A DNA stretch of 64,000 nt from VRUE01 sp035605695 (GCA_035605695.1 DATNGZ010000052.1:106182-170181), one strand, 5' to 3'. Counted from the stretch's first letter, positions 16,854-25,202 are shown. Program-made: numbers and translations. Notes: generated by a model not told the origin, from the letters alone.

Positions 16854-17040
16854 GGTAGTCCTGCTGAACCTGTCTGCGCGCCGGGTGCCTCTTTCGGCTG
16901 GTTGGCCCCACGGCGTTCGGAAGCCTGGATCTCCTGAGCGCTCGGGCGGAGGGGCCATGAACCACCGCTCTAGGTGAGCGCCGCCCGGGGTACCCTCTGT
17001 TTTCAAGGCTTCCCCGGCCGAGGATCACAAGGAGGAAGTG

Positions 17041-17478
17041 ATGAAGATCAAGCTACGGCGCCCGTCACCAGCGATGGCCGTTGCGTTGCTGGCTCTCTTT
17101 CTCGCGGTCGGCGGCAACGTCGTCGCCTACGGGTTGGGCCGGAACTCGGTCCACTCTCGCGACATCGCGCCAGGGGCTGTAAAGGCTTCCGACCTCGGCC
17201 ACTTCAAGCTTCGGAAGTCAGGCCCCATCCTTGATCCTGACCCCACCGCCCATGACGGCATCTACACCGGCGCTGGGGGGCGCGCGAAATGTAAGCGGGG
17301 TGAGCGGCTAATCACTGGCGGCTCGTCGCAGACCGGCGAAGCCGGGACTCCGTATATGCGGGTTGTGGATGAAGGGCCGGTGCCAGTCGAACAAGCCTGG
17401 CGGGTGAGGTGGGCTTCCGACATGGGCGGAGCGGCGAGCGAGGACTTCGTCGTCGTTGCCCTCTGTCTAGTCCGGTAG
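17041..17478 (+). CDS. Short secreted/membrane-anchored surface protein
   Basis: A 145-residue protein. ATG 17041 follows AAGGAGG at 17030-17036. The N-terminus is basic (KIKLRRPSPAMAVALLALFL) with one hydrophobic helix, a pattern very common in short exported proteins of Thermoleophilia. The remainder has two cysteines near CKRGERLITGGSS and VALCLVR, which may pair outside the cell. No enzyme motif. It shares the N-terminal style and the SRDIAPGAVKASDL segment with the protein at 21300, so the two are probably related surface proteins. Confidence 0.7.
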   Translation: MKIKLRRPSPAMAVALLALFLAVGGNVVAYGLGRNSVHSRDIAPGAVKASDLGHFKLRKSGPILDPDPTAHDGIYTGAGGRAKCKRGERLITGGSSQTGEAGTPYMRVVDEGPVPVEQAWRVRWASDMGGAASEDFVVVALCLVR

Positions 17479-17651
17479 CGAAGGTCGACTTCTGCTCTCC
17501 GCGCAACAAGATTATTGCTGCTTAAAAGCTCCGGATTAAAGATCATCAGAAGTGGGTAATTTCTACCCCTGGTAGGCGGAGCCGCGCAGCCAGCCGGGCT
17601 CCACAGCTCGTCGGAGGGCAGCGTGAGAACCAAAGCGCCAGCGAGAGGGGG

Positions 17652-17680
17652 GACCACTTTCTCGCCTCGGTGCTCTGTTG
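17652..17680 (+). promoter_or_regulatory. 29-base bipartite element, copy 1 (before the sigma-factor gene)
   Basis: GACCACTTTC at 17652-17661 and GCTCTGTTG at 17672-17680, 10 bases apart. The same two blocks with the same total length recur at 22872 and 23291. The second block ends 5 bases before ATG 17686, so if it is a -10 box the sigma mRNA would be nearly leaderless. The fixed spacing suggests a promoter read by one sigma factor, perhaps this gene's own product. Confidence 0.55.
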
Positions 17681-17685
17681 AAGAG

Positions 17686-19014
17686 ATGGAAGCTCACTCT
17701 TCGACTATCGCTTCAGCCGGTGCGGAAGTCCCGCTTCAGGACATGGTCAGTGGTGAGCGGGGTCGCGCGCTTCGAGTTCAGCTCGCCTCCTGGCATCCAG
17801 ATTGCTCGGCCGAAGAGGTCGCCGACGCGATCCAGACGGCCTGCAAGCGCTTTCTGGAGCACGCCGAGGGGATCTCGGAGCCGGGCCAGATCTACTCGTG
17901 GATTCGCACCACTGCCCACCGGGTCCTCCAACGCGAAGACGAACGTCATGGTCGCGAAGAACCTCGCAAGAGCATCGACGGCCTGGCCGGTCTCGCTGCA
18001 GAAGAGCCCGGCCCGGCGGAAGAGCTGATCTCCGGCGAAGACGATGCCGACCTCGCGGAGCTGGTCGAGGAGGTCTACTCCTCACTTCCCGACCGCGGGC
18101 GTGACATTCTCGCGCTCTACGGCGCCGGCTACAAGCGCCCGCAGATCGCCGAGCGCCTCGGCCTAAGTGACCGCGTCGTCAAGCGGGAGCTGCTCGAGGT
18201 GATGGACGCCGCTCGGTCTGTAGTCGCCCGCCTCGCGGGTGGGGGCTGCCGCCACGGCGAGCCGCTGGTGCTGCGCTCGGTCTGCGGACTCGCGACCGCG
18301 GCGGAGGACGCTCATGCTCGCGAGCACCTGGCCCGCTGTGGGCGCTGCCAGATCTTCAGTGAGCGGCTGATCGCCTGGCGGGAGAAGGCCGGCGTGATCC
18401 TGCCGGTCCCCGCCGCCGAAGGTGCGAGCCCGGGATTCGTAGAGCGCGTCCTTCACAAGTCCGCGGAGGGCCTCTCCTCGATCAAGCAGCACATCGTTGA
18501 CGGCGGCGCTCAGGCAAAGCAGCAGGTCGCCGCGGGCTACTACCGCGCCGTTGATCCGACCCCGCTCGCCGCAGCTCGACCCGCGACGATCGCCACGGTG
18601 GTGGCGGGGTGCATAGCTCTCGGCAGCGGCGCGACCTACTGTGTCGAACAAGGCGTTGATCCCCTCGGCGCCGCGCGTGGGTTGATCGCAAGCTCCTCCG
18701 AAAGTGAGCCCGAACCGCCGGCTCCTTCTCCGGAACCCGAATCGAGCGGGCCTACCTACACGCCGGTGGAACCGACGGAAGTCGAAGAAGCACCCGCCCC
18801 GGAACCGACGGCGACGGCCGAACAGGAACCCGACCCGAAGCCGAAGGCCGAACCGCCGCCGCCCGAGGACAGCTTCGAGCCCGTCTCGCCGGCATATGCG
18901 TCGAGTGAAGGCGGAACGGAAGAAACCTACGAAGCGTCGGAAGCGGCGCCAGTCGAAAGCACGCAGTCGGCGCCGGCACCCGCCCAGTCGGGTCCGCAGT
19001 TTGGAGGCCCATGA
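17686..19014 (+). CDS. Sigma-70-type sigma factor fused to anti-sigma-like zinc finger and membrane anchor
   Basis: A 442-residue protein from ATG 17686; GTG 17623 is possible but would place the promoter-like element inside the gene. Residues about 25-90 resemble sigma region 2. Residues 125-180 are a clear region 4 helix-turn-helix (SLPDRGRDILALYGAGYKRP, then QIAERLGLSDRVVKREL). Residues 210-222 give H-x3-H-x2-C-x2-C (HAREHLARCGRC), like a ZAS anti-sigma finger. One TM helix lies near 297-317, with a Pro/Glu/Ala-rich outside tail to 442. Probably a membrane-held sigma factor released or re-oriented by an outside cue. Its stop overlaps the next gene by ATGA. Confidence 0.75.
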   Translation: MEAHSSTIASAGAEVPLQDMVSGERGRALRVQLASWHPDCSAEEVADAIQTACKRFLEHAEGISEPGQIYSWIRTTAHRVLQREDERHGREEPRKSIDGLAGLAAEEPGPAEELISGEDDADLAELVEEVYSSLPDRGRDILALYGAGYKRPQIAERLGLSDRVVKRELLEVMDAARSVVARLAGGGCRHGEPLVLRSVCGLATAAEDAHAREHLARCGRCQIFSERLIAWREKAGVILPVPAAEGASPGFVERVLHKSAEGLSSIKQHIVDGGAQAKQQVAAGYYRAVDPTPLAAARPATIATVVAGCIALGSGATYCVEQGVDPLGAARGLIASSSESEPEPPAPSPEPESSGPTYTPVEPTEVEEAPAPEPTATAEQEPDPKPKAEPPPPEDSFEPVSPAYASSEGGTEETYEASEAAPVESTQSAPAPAQSGPQFGGP

Positions 19015-21263
19015 TGCAACCCGCTCTACACCCCCATCTCCACCCCGCCCGCGTCCCCGCGTTCGTCGCCATCGTCGCCGCGTTCGTCCTCGCCGTCGGT
19101 CTCGCCGTACCCCGCCCGGCGAGCGCTGGCGAATACACGATCTCCATCTGCCAGGCCGATGAAGCGGGCTATGTCAGCTCAGCCTTCGAACAGTTCGCCA
19201 CCCGTGGGATGAAGTGGCGGCGGGCATGCGATCCACGCGGAGACGGGCTCCGAGGACTCGTCACCGCGAACGTCCCTCGTGCCGGTCGCGTGGAGCAAGG
19301 GGCGCAGTCCGGATTCATCCTCAATGCCCCGCCGGAGACGACCTTTTCCCGCCTCCGCTGGTCCGGGCAGGCACAGCGCCGCGACTGCCGTTACGCCCTC
19401 CAGCTCTTCGCCGAGCGTCCCGGCACCACGCCGGTCTCGATGAAGAACGTGCGCGCCAACCGGGGTTGCCCCCGCCCCGGCCTGGCGCAGTCGTCCGGGG
19501 CGCCATTTCCACGCGCGTATGACCTCGGCGGTGCCACGCGCATCGTCCAGCGCGTCGTCTGCCTTGGAAGCCCCAAATACCAATTCTGCTCGGCGCGAGG
19601 TCAGAACTACATCCGAACCTTCTCGGCGGAAGCAACGGTGGTTGACGGCAACCCTCCCGCGGTAGGTGTCGTTCAAGACTCAGGCTTCACGCAGGGCCAG
19701 TGGGTGCGGGGAACCCAACGCTTCGGCTACGACGCTTCCGACAATGTTGGGGTCAAGAGCGCGTCCGCGCTCATCAGCGGTGGAGTGCGGGGCACCGAAT
19801 CTCGGTCATGCGACTACTCGCAGAGAATCCCTTGTCCAAATGGGGGTGGGCCGATTGCCGTCAACACTGCGGAAGCACCCGAAGGCTCCCAGCCATTGAC
19901 CGTCGCCGCCGAAGATGCGGCTGGCAACCGCGCTGAATCGGGTGCCGTGACGGTACGGATCGACAACGCTGCCCCGGGGGCAGTGCCGGTCGCGGTCGGC
20001 GGCGGAGAGACCTGGCGCAACGCCAACGACTTCGATGTCGCCTGGGCCAATCCCAGCGAAGGCGATCGGGCTCCGATCACCGCCGCCCATTTCCGCCTCT
20101 GTCGCGCGAGCGGCGAAGAGTGCATGAACGGAGATCGGGCCGGTGAAGGCATCGCAGCGGTGGAAAACCTGACGGTGCCCTCACCGGGGGAGTGGGTGTT
20201 GCGCCTCTGGCGCGAGGACGCCGCTGGCAACCAGCAGGCGGACAACGCCTCCCAGCCGGTTCGCCTCCGCTTCGACCCCGAGCCGCCCCAGCTCGGATTC
20301 GAGAATCCGACCGCCGAGGACCCGACGCGGGTGTCTGTCCTCGTCACCGACCGCATCTCCGGCCTCGCCGGAGGCGGGATCGAGATCAGCCGCGCGGGTT
20401 CCGGCAGCTGGCAGGTGCTGCCCACCACCCAGGACGGCGACCGTCTCGTGACGCAGATTGACGACGCCTCCCTGCCACCAGGCGACTACGAACTACGGGC
20501 GACGGCGCACGACCAGGCCAACAACCTGGCGGGCACCGACCGTCGCCTCGACGGTCAGCCGATGCGGCTGAAGCTGCCGCTGCGGATCGCGACCGCGATG
20601 AAAGCCGGCGTGGTCGAGAAGCGCAGCGTCACCCGCAAGGGGAAGAAGGGCAAGGTTCGCCGGACCGTCCTCGAGCCCCGCACCACGGTCTCGTTCGGGA
20701 GCAAAGTGCATCTCGGCGGTCGCCTCGTCAACGGGGCCGGGCACCCGCTGGCCGACGCGAAGGTGCTCGTCTACTCGCGCCTGAAGGAAGGAACCGAGCA
20801 GCTCTCCGGGTCCGTGACGACCGATGCCAACGGCCGCTTCTCCTACGCGGTCGAGGCGCGCGCCTCGCACAGCTTCCGCTTCGCCTATCCAGGCACCGCG
20901 ACGATCCTGCCAATCGAGGACACCGCAACCCTGTTGGTCAAGGGGACCTCGACCTTCACGGTAAAGCCGAAGCGGGTGCAGAACGGCGGTTCCGTCACGT
21001 TCACCGGCCGCGTCAAGGGACGTCCGCTTCCCGAAGCCGGAAAGCTGCTGGAGCTGCAGGTGCGATTCACGTCGGGATGGCAGACGTTCCGCACGATCAA
21101 TACCGAGGCCGACGGCACTTGGCGCATTCCTTACTTGTTCGATCGCACGTGTGGTGAGCAGGCGTTCGACTTCCGGGCACACCTTGCCGGTGAGGCCGGC
21201 TGGCCGCTGGAGGCCGGCAACAGCCGGACGCTGACTGTCCGTGTGAAAGGGCAGCCATGCTAG
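19011..21263 (+). CDS. Large secreted Ig-like/carboxypeptidase-regulatory-like surface protein
   Basis: A 750-residue exported protein. A signal peptide (AFVAIVAAFVLAVGLAVPRP, cut near ASAGEY) is followed by an N-terminal Cys-containing domain, then repeated bacterial Ig-like modules with the DNAAPGAVPVAV and EDAAGNRAESGAV signatures. Two carboxypeptidase-regulatory-like beta sandwiches follow, with RLVNGAGHPLADAKVLVYSR and TVKPKRVQNGGSVTFTGRVK. No catalytic site. Likely a cell-surface or adhesion component. Translationally coupled to the membrane-tethered sigma factor, so it may be part of the same signalling or mating-surface unit. Confidence 0.75.
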   Translation: MMQPALHPHLHPARVPAFVAIVAAFVLAVGLAVPRPASAGEYTISICQADEAGYVSSAFEQFATRGMKWRRACDPRGDGLRGLVTANVPRAGRVEQGAQSGFILNAPPETTFSRLRWSGQAQRRDCRYALQLFAERPGTTPVSMKNVRANRGCPRPGLAQSSGAPFPRAYDLGGATRIVQRVVCLGSPKYQFCSARGQNYIRTFSAEATVVDGNPPAVGVVQDSGFTQGQWVRGTQRFGYDASDNVGVKSASALISGGVRGTESRSCDYSQRIPCPNGGGPIAVNTAEAPEGSQPLTVAAEDAAGNRAESGAVTVRIDNAAPGAVPVAVGGGETWRNANDFDVAWANPSEGDRAPITAAHFRLCRASGEECMNGDRAGEGIAAVENLTVPSPGEWVLRLWREDAAGNQQADNASQPVRLRFDPEPPQLGFENPTAEDPTRVSVLVTDRISGLAGGGIEISRAGSGSWQVLPTTQDGDRLVTQIDDASLPPGDYELRATAHDQANNLAGTDRRLDGQPMRLKLPLRIATAMKAGVVEKRSVTRKGKKGKVRRTVLEPRTTVSFGSKVHLGGRLVNGAGHPLADAKVLVYSRLKEGTEQLSGSVTTDANGRFSYAVEARASHSFRFAYPGTATILPIEDTATLLVKGTSTFTVKPKRVQNGGSVTFTGRVKGRPLPEAGKLLELQVRFTSGWQTFRTINTEADGTWRIPYLFDRTCGEQAFDFRAHLAGEAGWPLEAGNSRTLTVRVKGQPC

Positions 21264-21299
21264 GTGGGACAGGTCAAAACCCGAGTCGAGGGAGACCAA

Positions 21300-21908
21300 A
21301 TGAGAGCGCTGCTTGACCGGCTCACCTACGCCAACGTCGTCGCAACTCTGGCGCTGTTCATCGCCGTGGGAAGCGGCGGCGCCTATGCCGTCTCGAAGAT
21401 CGACGGCTCCGACATTCGGAACCGCAGCCTGACCGGCAACGAGTTCAAGTCGAACTCGATCGGCGGCAGGGTGGTTAAGGAGTCGAGCCTGCGGCCGGTT
21501 CCCCGCGCGCAGAACTCCGCCCGCCTCGGCGGCCAGCCCGCCTCCCGCTTCCTCGACAGTTGCCCGCAAGCCTTCGCACCGACGATCCCGGTCGGGGACG
21601 TGTGCGTCGAGACTCAGGCTCGTCCGCCTCGGTCGTATGGAAGCGCCGTCTCTGACTGCGCTCTCACCGATAACCGGGAACGAGTTGGCCGGCGGCTGCC
21701 CACGCATCAAGAGCTGATGGTGGCGCTCGCGCAGCCACAGATCCAGCTCGCGCCAGGCGGCGAGTTGACCAGCGAGGTCTACCCATCCAGCAGTAAACCC
21801 GGCGCGGTCGACGTCCTCTACATCACCGCAGAAAACGGCAGCGTTGGCATCACCGAAGACCTAGGCGGCGACAAGAGCTACCGCTGCGTCGCCGATCCCA
21901 TGAACTGA
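21300..21908 (+). CDS. Secreted/anchored surface protein, unknown function
   Basis: A 202-residue protein from ATG 21300, after GGGAGA. N-terminal helix YANVVATLALFIAVGSGGAY, then SKIDGSDIRNRSLTGNEFKS, a segment found in many short surface proteins of this bacterial group, where it may form a beta-solenoid rung. The C-terminal half has four cysteines (DSCPQAF, GDVCVET, SDCALTD, YRCVADP) and LPTHQELMVAL. Function not recognised. Likely exported. Only 36 bases separate it from the gene upstream. Confidence 0.65.
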   Translation: MRALLDRLTYANVVATLALFIAVGSGGAYAVSKIDGSDIRNRSLTGNEFKSNSIGGRVVKESSLRPVPRAQNSARLGGQPASRFLDSCPQAFAPTIPVGDVCVETQARPPRSYGSAVSDCALTDNRERVGRRLPTHQELMVALAQPQIQLAPGGELTSEVYPSSSKPGAVDVLYITAENGSVGITEDLGGDKSYRCVADPMN

Positions 21909-21940
21909 AAGCAACAGCCTCGAAAACGAGGAGGAGCCCG

Positions 21941-22768
21941 ATGGCAAACATCACCCAGCACCTGAGGTTCGTCTCTCTCGACTCGCGATCGGGGTCTCCT
22001 CCCGGCCGGCGACTCCTCGCCTTGACGCTGGTAGCGATGCTCGTCCTCGGCAGCGTTCTCCCCGGCTTCGCCCTGGCGGGCGAGAGCGACAGCGAAGGTG
22101 AGGGGTCGGCGCCGCCGGTCGAAATGCCGATCGATCCGGGCTTCGATCCCGGCGGCGAAGAAGAAGCGCTCGAAGAAGCCCCGGCCGCGGGCGGCGACGA
22201 AGAAACTGGCGCGGTTGAAGTCGAAGCTGAAGTGGAACTGGAACCTCCTCCGGCCGCTGAAGTCACCAGCGCCGCCACCGAAGCGCCGCCGGACGAAACG
22301 GTGTCCGCGGCGCCGGCCGCCACCCCGGAGCCCGCCTCCGCGGCCCCCGCACCCGAGCCCGTACAGCAGCAGGCGCCGGAGGCGAAGACCTCCGAGCCGG
22401 TCGTCAACAAGTCGATCGTCGCACCGACGCAGAGACCCGCTGGGAAGCAGGCGGCGTCCTCGGCCGCGACCGCTGGCGAAGCCGCCCCGGCGAGCGAACC
22501 GTCCGAGGAAGAAGCGCCGTCGGCCCCGGCGCCCCAGCCTGCCGCGACGCCTCCGGCCGACCACGGTCGCCACCTCGGCGGCAAGGACTCCTACGTCGTA
22601 CAGTCCGGCGACTGCCTCTGGCACATTGCCGCCGCCCTGCTCCCGGGCGGCGCCAGCGACGCTGAGATTGCAGGCGAGGTCGCGCGCCTCTGGGCTTTGA
22701 ACGAAGACAGCATCGGCACCGGCGATCCCAGCCTGATCTACGCCGGGACCACGCTCCGCCTGCGCTAA
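21941..22768 (+). CDS. Secreted LysM-domain protein
   Basis: A 275-residue exported protein. The N-terminal signal or anchor helix is LALTLVAMLVLGSVLPGFAL. A long Glu/Ala/Pro spacer of about 150 residues follows, then a single C-terminal LysM domain: SYVVQSGDCLWHIAAALLPG, then EVARLWALNEDSIGTGDP, then IYAGTTLRL. LysM binds peptidoglycan, so the protein probably sits in the cell wall and could open or mark the wall for the conjugation machine. A strong terminator follows at 22797. Confidence 0.85.
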   Translation: MANITQHLRFVSLDSRSGSPPGRRLLALTLVAMLVLGSVLPGFALAGESDSEGEGSAPPVEMPIDPGFDPGGEEEALEEAPAAGGDEETGAVEVEAEVELEPPPAAEVTSAATEAPPDETVSAAPAATPEPASAAPAPEPVQQQAPEAKTSEPVVNKSIVAPTQRPAGKQAASSAATAGEAAPASEPSEEEAPSAPAPQPAATPPADHGRHLGGKDSYVVQSGDCLWHIAAALLPGGASDAEIAGEVARLWALNEDSIGTGDPSLIYAGTTLRLR

Positions 22769-22796
22769 AGGCGAACTCCTCGCTTCCCCGGCGACG

Positions 22797-22827
22797 GCAC
22801 CCCGGCCCGAGCGGGCCGGGGTGCTTT
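22797..22827 (+). terminator. Intrinsic terminator after the surface-protein operon
   Basis: A perfect 12-base-pair stem (GCACCCCGGCCC / GGGCCGGGGTGC) with loop GAGC, followed by TTT and, 9 bases on, TTTT. It lies 28 bases after the LysM gene stop. It separates the sigma/surface operon from the ArsR gene and conjugation operon, which have their own promoter-like elements. Confidence 0.75.
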
Positions 22828-22871
22828 GGGCTGCCGTTTTCGACGGCTTCGGCCTGGTCACATAGCTAGGG

Positions 22872-22900
22872 GTCCACTTCGCTGCCTCGGTGCTCTGTTG
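22872..22900 (+). promoter_or_regulatory. 29-base bipartite element, copy 2 (before the ArsR gene)
   Basis: GTCCACTTC at 22872-22880 and GCTCTGTTG at 22892-22900. The stretch GCCTCGGTGCTCTGTTG is identical to copy 1 over 17 bases. It is placed 12 bases before ATG 22913, downstream of a terminator, as expected of a promoter. Confidence 0.55.
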
Positions 22901-22912
22901 TTCAGAGGACCA

Positions 22913-23278
22913 ATGAGTCACGGTGTAGACAACGCAGCCAACGGAACGTGGCAGCCCCTGGCTTCCCGTCAACCGCTCTCGCCGGAGGCGATCGAGTCTG
23001 TGTCTGCCTGGCTGCGCGTGATCGCGGACCCGACCCGGATTCGCCTGATGCAGATCCTGGGCGCCGGCAGCAGCAGCGTGCAGGGCTTGGCCTGCCAGCT
23101 CGGAACCTCGCGCCCGAACGTCTCCAAGCACCTCGGCGTACTGCGCCAGGCTGGCATCGTGCGCCGCCGCAAGGTGGGCAGCCACGCTCTCTACGAGCTG
23201 GTCGACTGGTCCGGCTGGTGGATGGTCGAGCAGGCGAGCACCACCGTTGCCGCCGAGGCGCTGCCCGTAACTGCGTAA
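22913..23278 (+). CDS. ArsR-family winged-helix regulator
   Basis: A 121-residue protein from ATG 22913, with GAGGA just upstream. The core reads IADPTRIRLMQILGAGSSSV, then LACQLGTSRPNVSKHLGVLR, then AGIVRRRKVGSHALYEL: a standard ArsR/SmtB helix-turn-helix and wing. No metal-binding CxC motif is present in the recognition helix, so it may respond to another ligand or to none. Located between the sigma/surface block and the conjugation operon, it is a good candidate for the local repressor of transfer. Confidence 0.9.
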   Translation: MSHGVDNAANGTWQPLASRQPLSPEAIESVSAWLRVIADPTRIRLMQILGAGSSSVQGLACQLGTSRPNVSKHLGVLRQAGIVRRRKVGSHALYELVDWSGWWMVEQASTTVAAEALPVTA

Positions 23279-23290
23279 CCACACAGTTAC

Positions 23291-23319
23291 GACCACTTTC
23301 GCACCTGATCGCTCCGTTG
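23291..23319 (+). promoter_or_regulatory. 29-base bipartite element, copy 3 (before the conjugation operon)
   Basis: GACCACTTTC at 23291-23300 (identical to copy 1) and GCTCCGTTG at 23311-23319 (one mismatch), with the same 29-base span. The middle bases differ, so the conservation is confined to the two blocks, as in promoter boxes. It lies 50 bases before the first conjugation gene and 12 bases after the ArsR stop. Confidence 0.55.
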
Positions 23320-23343
23320 TGGTGAGCCAGTCAAAAGGGCTGG

Positions 23344-23359
23344 CCTCCAACAACGGAGG
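23344..23359 (+). promoter_or_regulatory. Hairpin that pairs with the ribosome binding site of the first conjugation gene
   Basis: CCTCC (23344-23348) can pair with GGAGG (23355-23359), with a 6-base loop. GGAGG is the Shine-Dalgarno sequence 9 bases before GTG 23369. A second weak stem (GCCAG / CTGGC) lies just upstream. Folding would hide the ribosome binding site and damp translation of the operon's first gene. Confidence 0.4.
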
Positions 23360-23368
23360 TGGTCAGAA

Positions 23369-24211
23369 GTGTCAGTCGGAAATGGTACGAAGCAAGGAGG
23401 TGAAAATGGTCGCACCGTAGGAGGAGCGCTACGGGCGGCGGGCCGGGTGGCGCTTTGGTCGCTCGTCGCCCTGCTCCTCATCGAGGGCGTCTCCGGCGTC
23501 CTCTCCGCACCGCCGCCCGAACGGGGCGGTGAGGGTCGCAAGGAGGCGAGCGACCCCGCGACGAGTGCCTTCGCGGTGCGCTTCGCGCGGGCTTATCTCT
23601 CCGGCGCCTCGCCACAAGAGCTTTCCCCGCTCCTCGCGCCGGGAGTGGATGTGTCGTCCTTCTCCGGCGCCGGAATCGGTGTCGAGCAGGCTGAGGTCGC
23701 GGGAATCTCCGACCTCGGCGCGGGCGAGGCGATCGTCACGGTCGCCTGCTCGCTCGGCGACGCCCGCACCCTCTACCTCGCCGTCCCGATCGTCCGCGCC
23801 AGCGCGGGCGAGGTGGCGGCCCAGGGGGTGCCGGCGCTCGTCGCCGGACCGGCGGGGGTTGGGGAGCCTGTAGAGGCGCCCGGCCCTCTGGCCGGTCCCG
23901 ACGCGGGCGAGATCGCCGAACTCGCCCGGCGCTTCCTGCCGGTCTACCTCTCGGCGCCGAGCGCCCAGGAGCTGTCCTATCTCCTGGCTCCCGGCGCCGG
24001 GGTCACGCCGCCTGGCGGCGGCCTGGAGGCCATCGACGTCCCGAGCGTGAAGCAGCTCGGCAACGGCGAAGGGCCGCGGCGGACCGTGGTCGCAGAAGCG
24101 CGGGTGCGGGACTCGGTCAGCGGTTCGAGCTTCGGGCTCGCCTACCGGCTCGAGGTGACCCGCAGCGAAGGCCGCTGGTACGTCGAGCGGGTCGAAGGGG
24201 CGCTCTCGTGA
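23369..24211 (+). CDS. TcpC-like conjugal transfer protein (VirB8-type fold)
   Basis: A 280-residue membrane-anchored protein. One TM helix is near residues 27-45 (VALWSLVALLLIEGVSGVL). Two similar periplasmic-type modules follow: FARAYLSGASPQELSPLLAP, and later FLPVYLSAPSAQELSYLLAP. This tandem NTF2-like layout is that of TcpC/VirB8 proteins, which scaffold the conjugation channel. It is the first gene of a long operon in which almost every junction is a 4-base overlap. Confidence 0.8.
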   Translation: MSVGNGTKQGGENGRTVGGALRAAGRVALWSLVALLLIEGVSGVLSAPPPERGGEGRKEASDPATSAFAVRFARAYLSGASPQELSPLLAPGVDVSSFSGAGIGVEQAEVAGISDLGAGEAIVTVACSLGDARTLYLAVPIVRASAGEVAAQGVPALVAGPAGVGEPVEAPGPLAGPDAGEIAELARRFLPVYLSAPSAQELSYLLAPGAGVTPPGGGLEAIDVPSVKQLGNGEGPRRTVVAEARVRDSVSGSSFGLAYRLEVTRSEGRWYVERVEGALS

Positions 24212-24513
24212 GCCGCCGAGCGCGTTTCGCCCTGCTCCTTGCCGGCGTGGCCGTGGCCCTGCTCGTGGAGCCGGCTGCCGCCCTCGCCGCCGGCAATGAC
24301 GTCGGCCGCAACATCGGCTCGCTGCTGCGCCACTACGCGTCGCAGGTCTACGGCGGCATCATCGCGATCGTCGGGCTGGTCTTCCTGCTGAACAGGAAGT
24401 TCACTGACCTCGCGGTCTTCTTCGTCGCCGCGGTGCTGGTCGGCTGGCTCGTCTTCAGCCCCGATCAGGTCGCCGACGCCGCAAGGGCGATCGGACAGCG
24501 GGTGCTGCCGTGA
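24208..24513 (+). CDS. Small two/three-TM protein, VirB2/TrbC-like
   Basis: A 101-residue protein. A signal-like helix (LLLAGVAVALLVEPAAALAA) is followed by GNDVGRNIGSLLRHYASQVY and two hydrophobic helices (GGIIAIVGLVFLLNRK; LAVFFVAAVLVGWLVFS). Size and topology resemble the pilin-like VirB2/TrbC component of conjugation channels. Position between the TcpC- and TcpE-like genes supports this; sequence identity alone would not. Confidence 0.6.
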   Translation: MSRRARFALLLAGVAVALLVEPAAALAAGNDVGRNIGSLLRHYASQVYGGIIAIVGLVFLLNRKFTDLAVFFVAAVLVGWLVFSPDQVADAARAIGQRVLP

Positions 24514-25202
24514 GTGAGGGCCGCGAGCCGATCCGCTCCTACCAGCGGATCTTCCGCCCCGAGCGGCGGATCTACCAGATCGAGGGACGGACGCTGCCGG
24601 TCCCCGGCGGCATCCCGCTCCGCTGGCTCGCCTACGCGACCGCGACGCTGCTGGCGGTCCTTCTCCTCGGCTCGGGCTCCGCCGCGGTGGCCGCCGGGGC
24701 CGGGGCGCTCGCCGCCGTCGCGGGCTTCCGGGTCGGCGGGCGGACCGCGGGCGCCGTCTCCGCCCTCGGCGCCTTCGGCGCGTCCTACCTCGGCGGCTGG
24801 GCGCTCGGTCTGCTCGACTGGCCGCTCCGCCTCGTCGTCTTGCCGGCCGCGGTCGCGACCCTCGCCACCCAGGCGACGCCCGACGGCCGCCGCGCTGATC
24901 GCTTCGCGCTCTCCTGGCTGGCGATCCGCCTCGCGCCCCAGCGGCGCTCCTTGGGCCGGGCGCTCCCAGCGGTCGGCCGCCCGCATCTGCTCGGCGGCGA
25001 GCTGTGGGTCGCTCCCGACGAGCGCGCTCCGATACTGCGGGGAGCCAAGGTCCGCGGCCCAGCGCTGATCTTCTTCTCCGCCGCCGTCGAGCTGCGACGC
25101 GGCGGCTTCGGCAAGCGCCGCCTGCGAGCCCGCCCGAAGGGCGGCGAGGCGCGCGAGCGCCTGGCGCTGGGTGCCCGCGAGGTGCTGGAGGTGCGGCCGT
25201 GA
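24510..25202 (+). CDS. TcpE-family conjugal transfer membrane protein
   Basis: A 230-residue protein with an N-terminal SYQRIFRPERRIYQIEGRTL, three or four hydrophobic helices between residues 38 and 115, and a basic C-terminal part. The RPERRIYQIEG start followed by paired helices is the pattern of TcpE/PrgI-type (VirB3-like) proteins. Probably part of the inner-membrane channel platform. Overlaps both neighbours. Confidence 0.7.
   Translation: MSEGREPIRSYQRIFRPERRIYQIEGRTLPVPGGIPLRWLAYATATLLAVLLLGSGSAAVAAGAGALAAVAGFRVGGRTAGAVSALGAFGASYLGGWALGLLDWPLRLVVLPAAVATLATQATPDGRRADRFALSWLAIRLAPQRRSLGRALPAVGRPHLLGGELWVAPDERAPILRGAKVRGPALIFFSAAVELRRGGFGKRRLRARPKGGEARERLALGAREVLEVRP

Noticed and set aside
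21878..23353. Minus-strand open frame of 491 codons
   Set aside because: Runs antisense through three genes and a terminator, with Gly/Arg low-complexity sequence.
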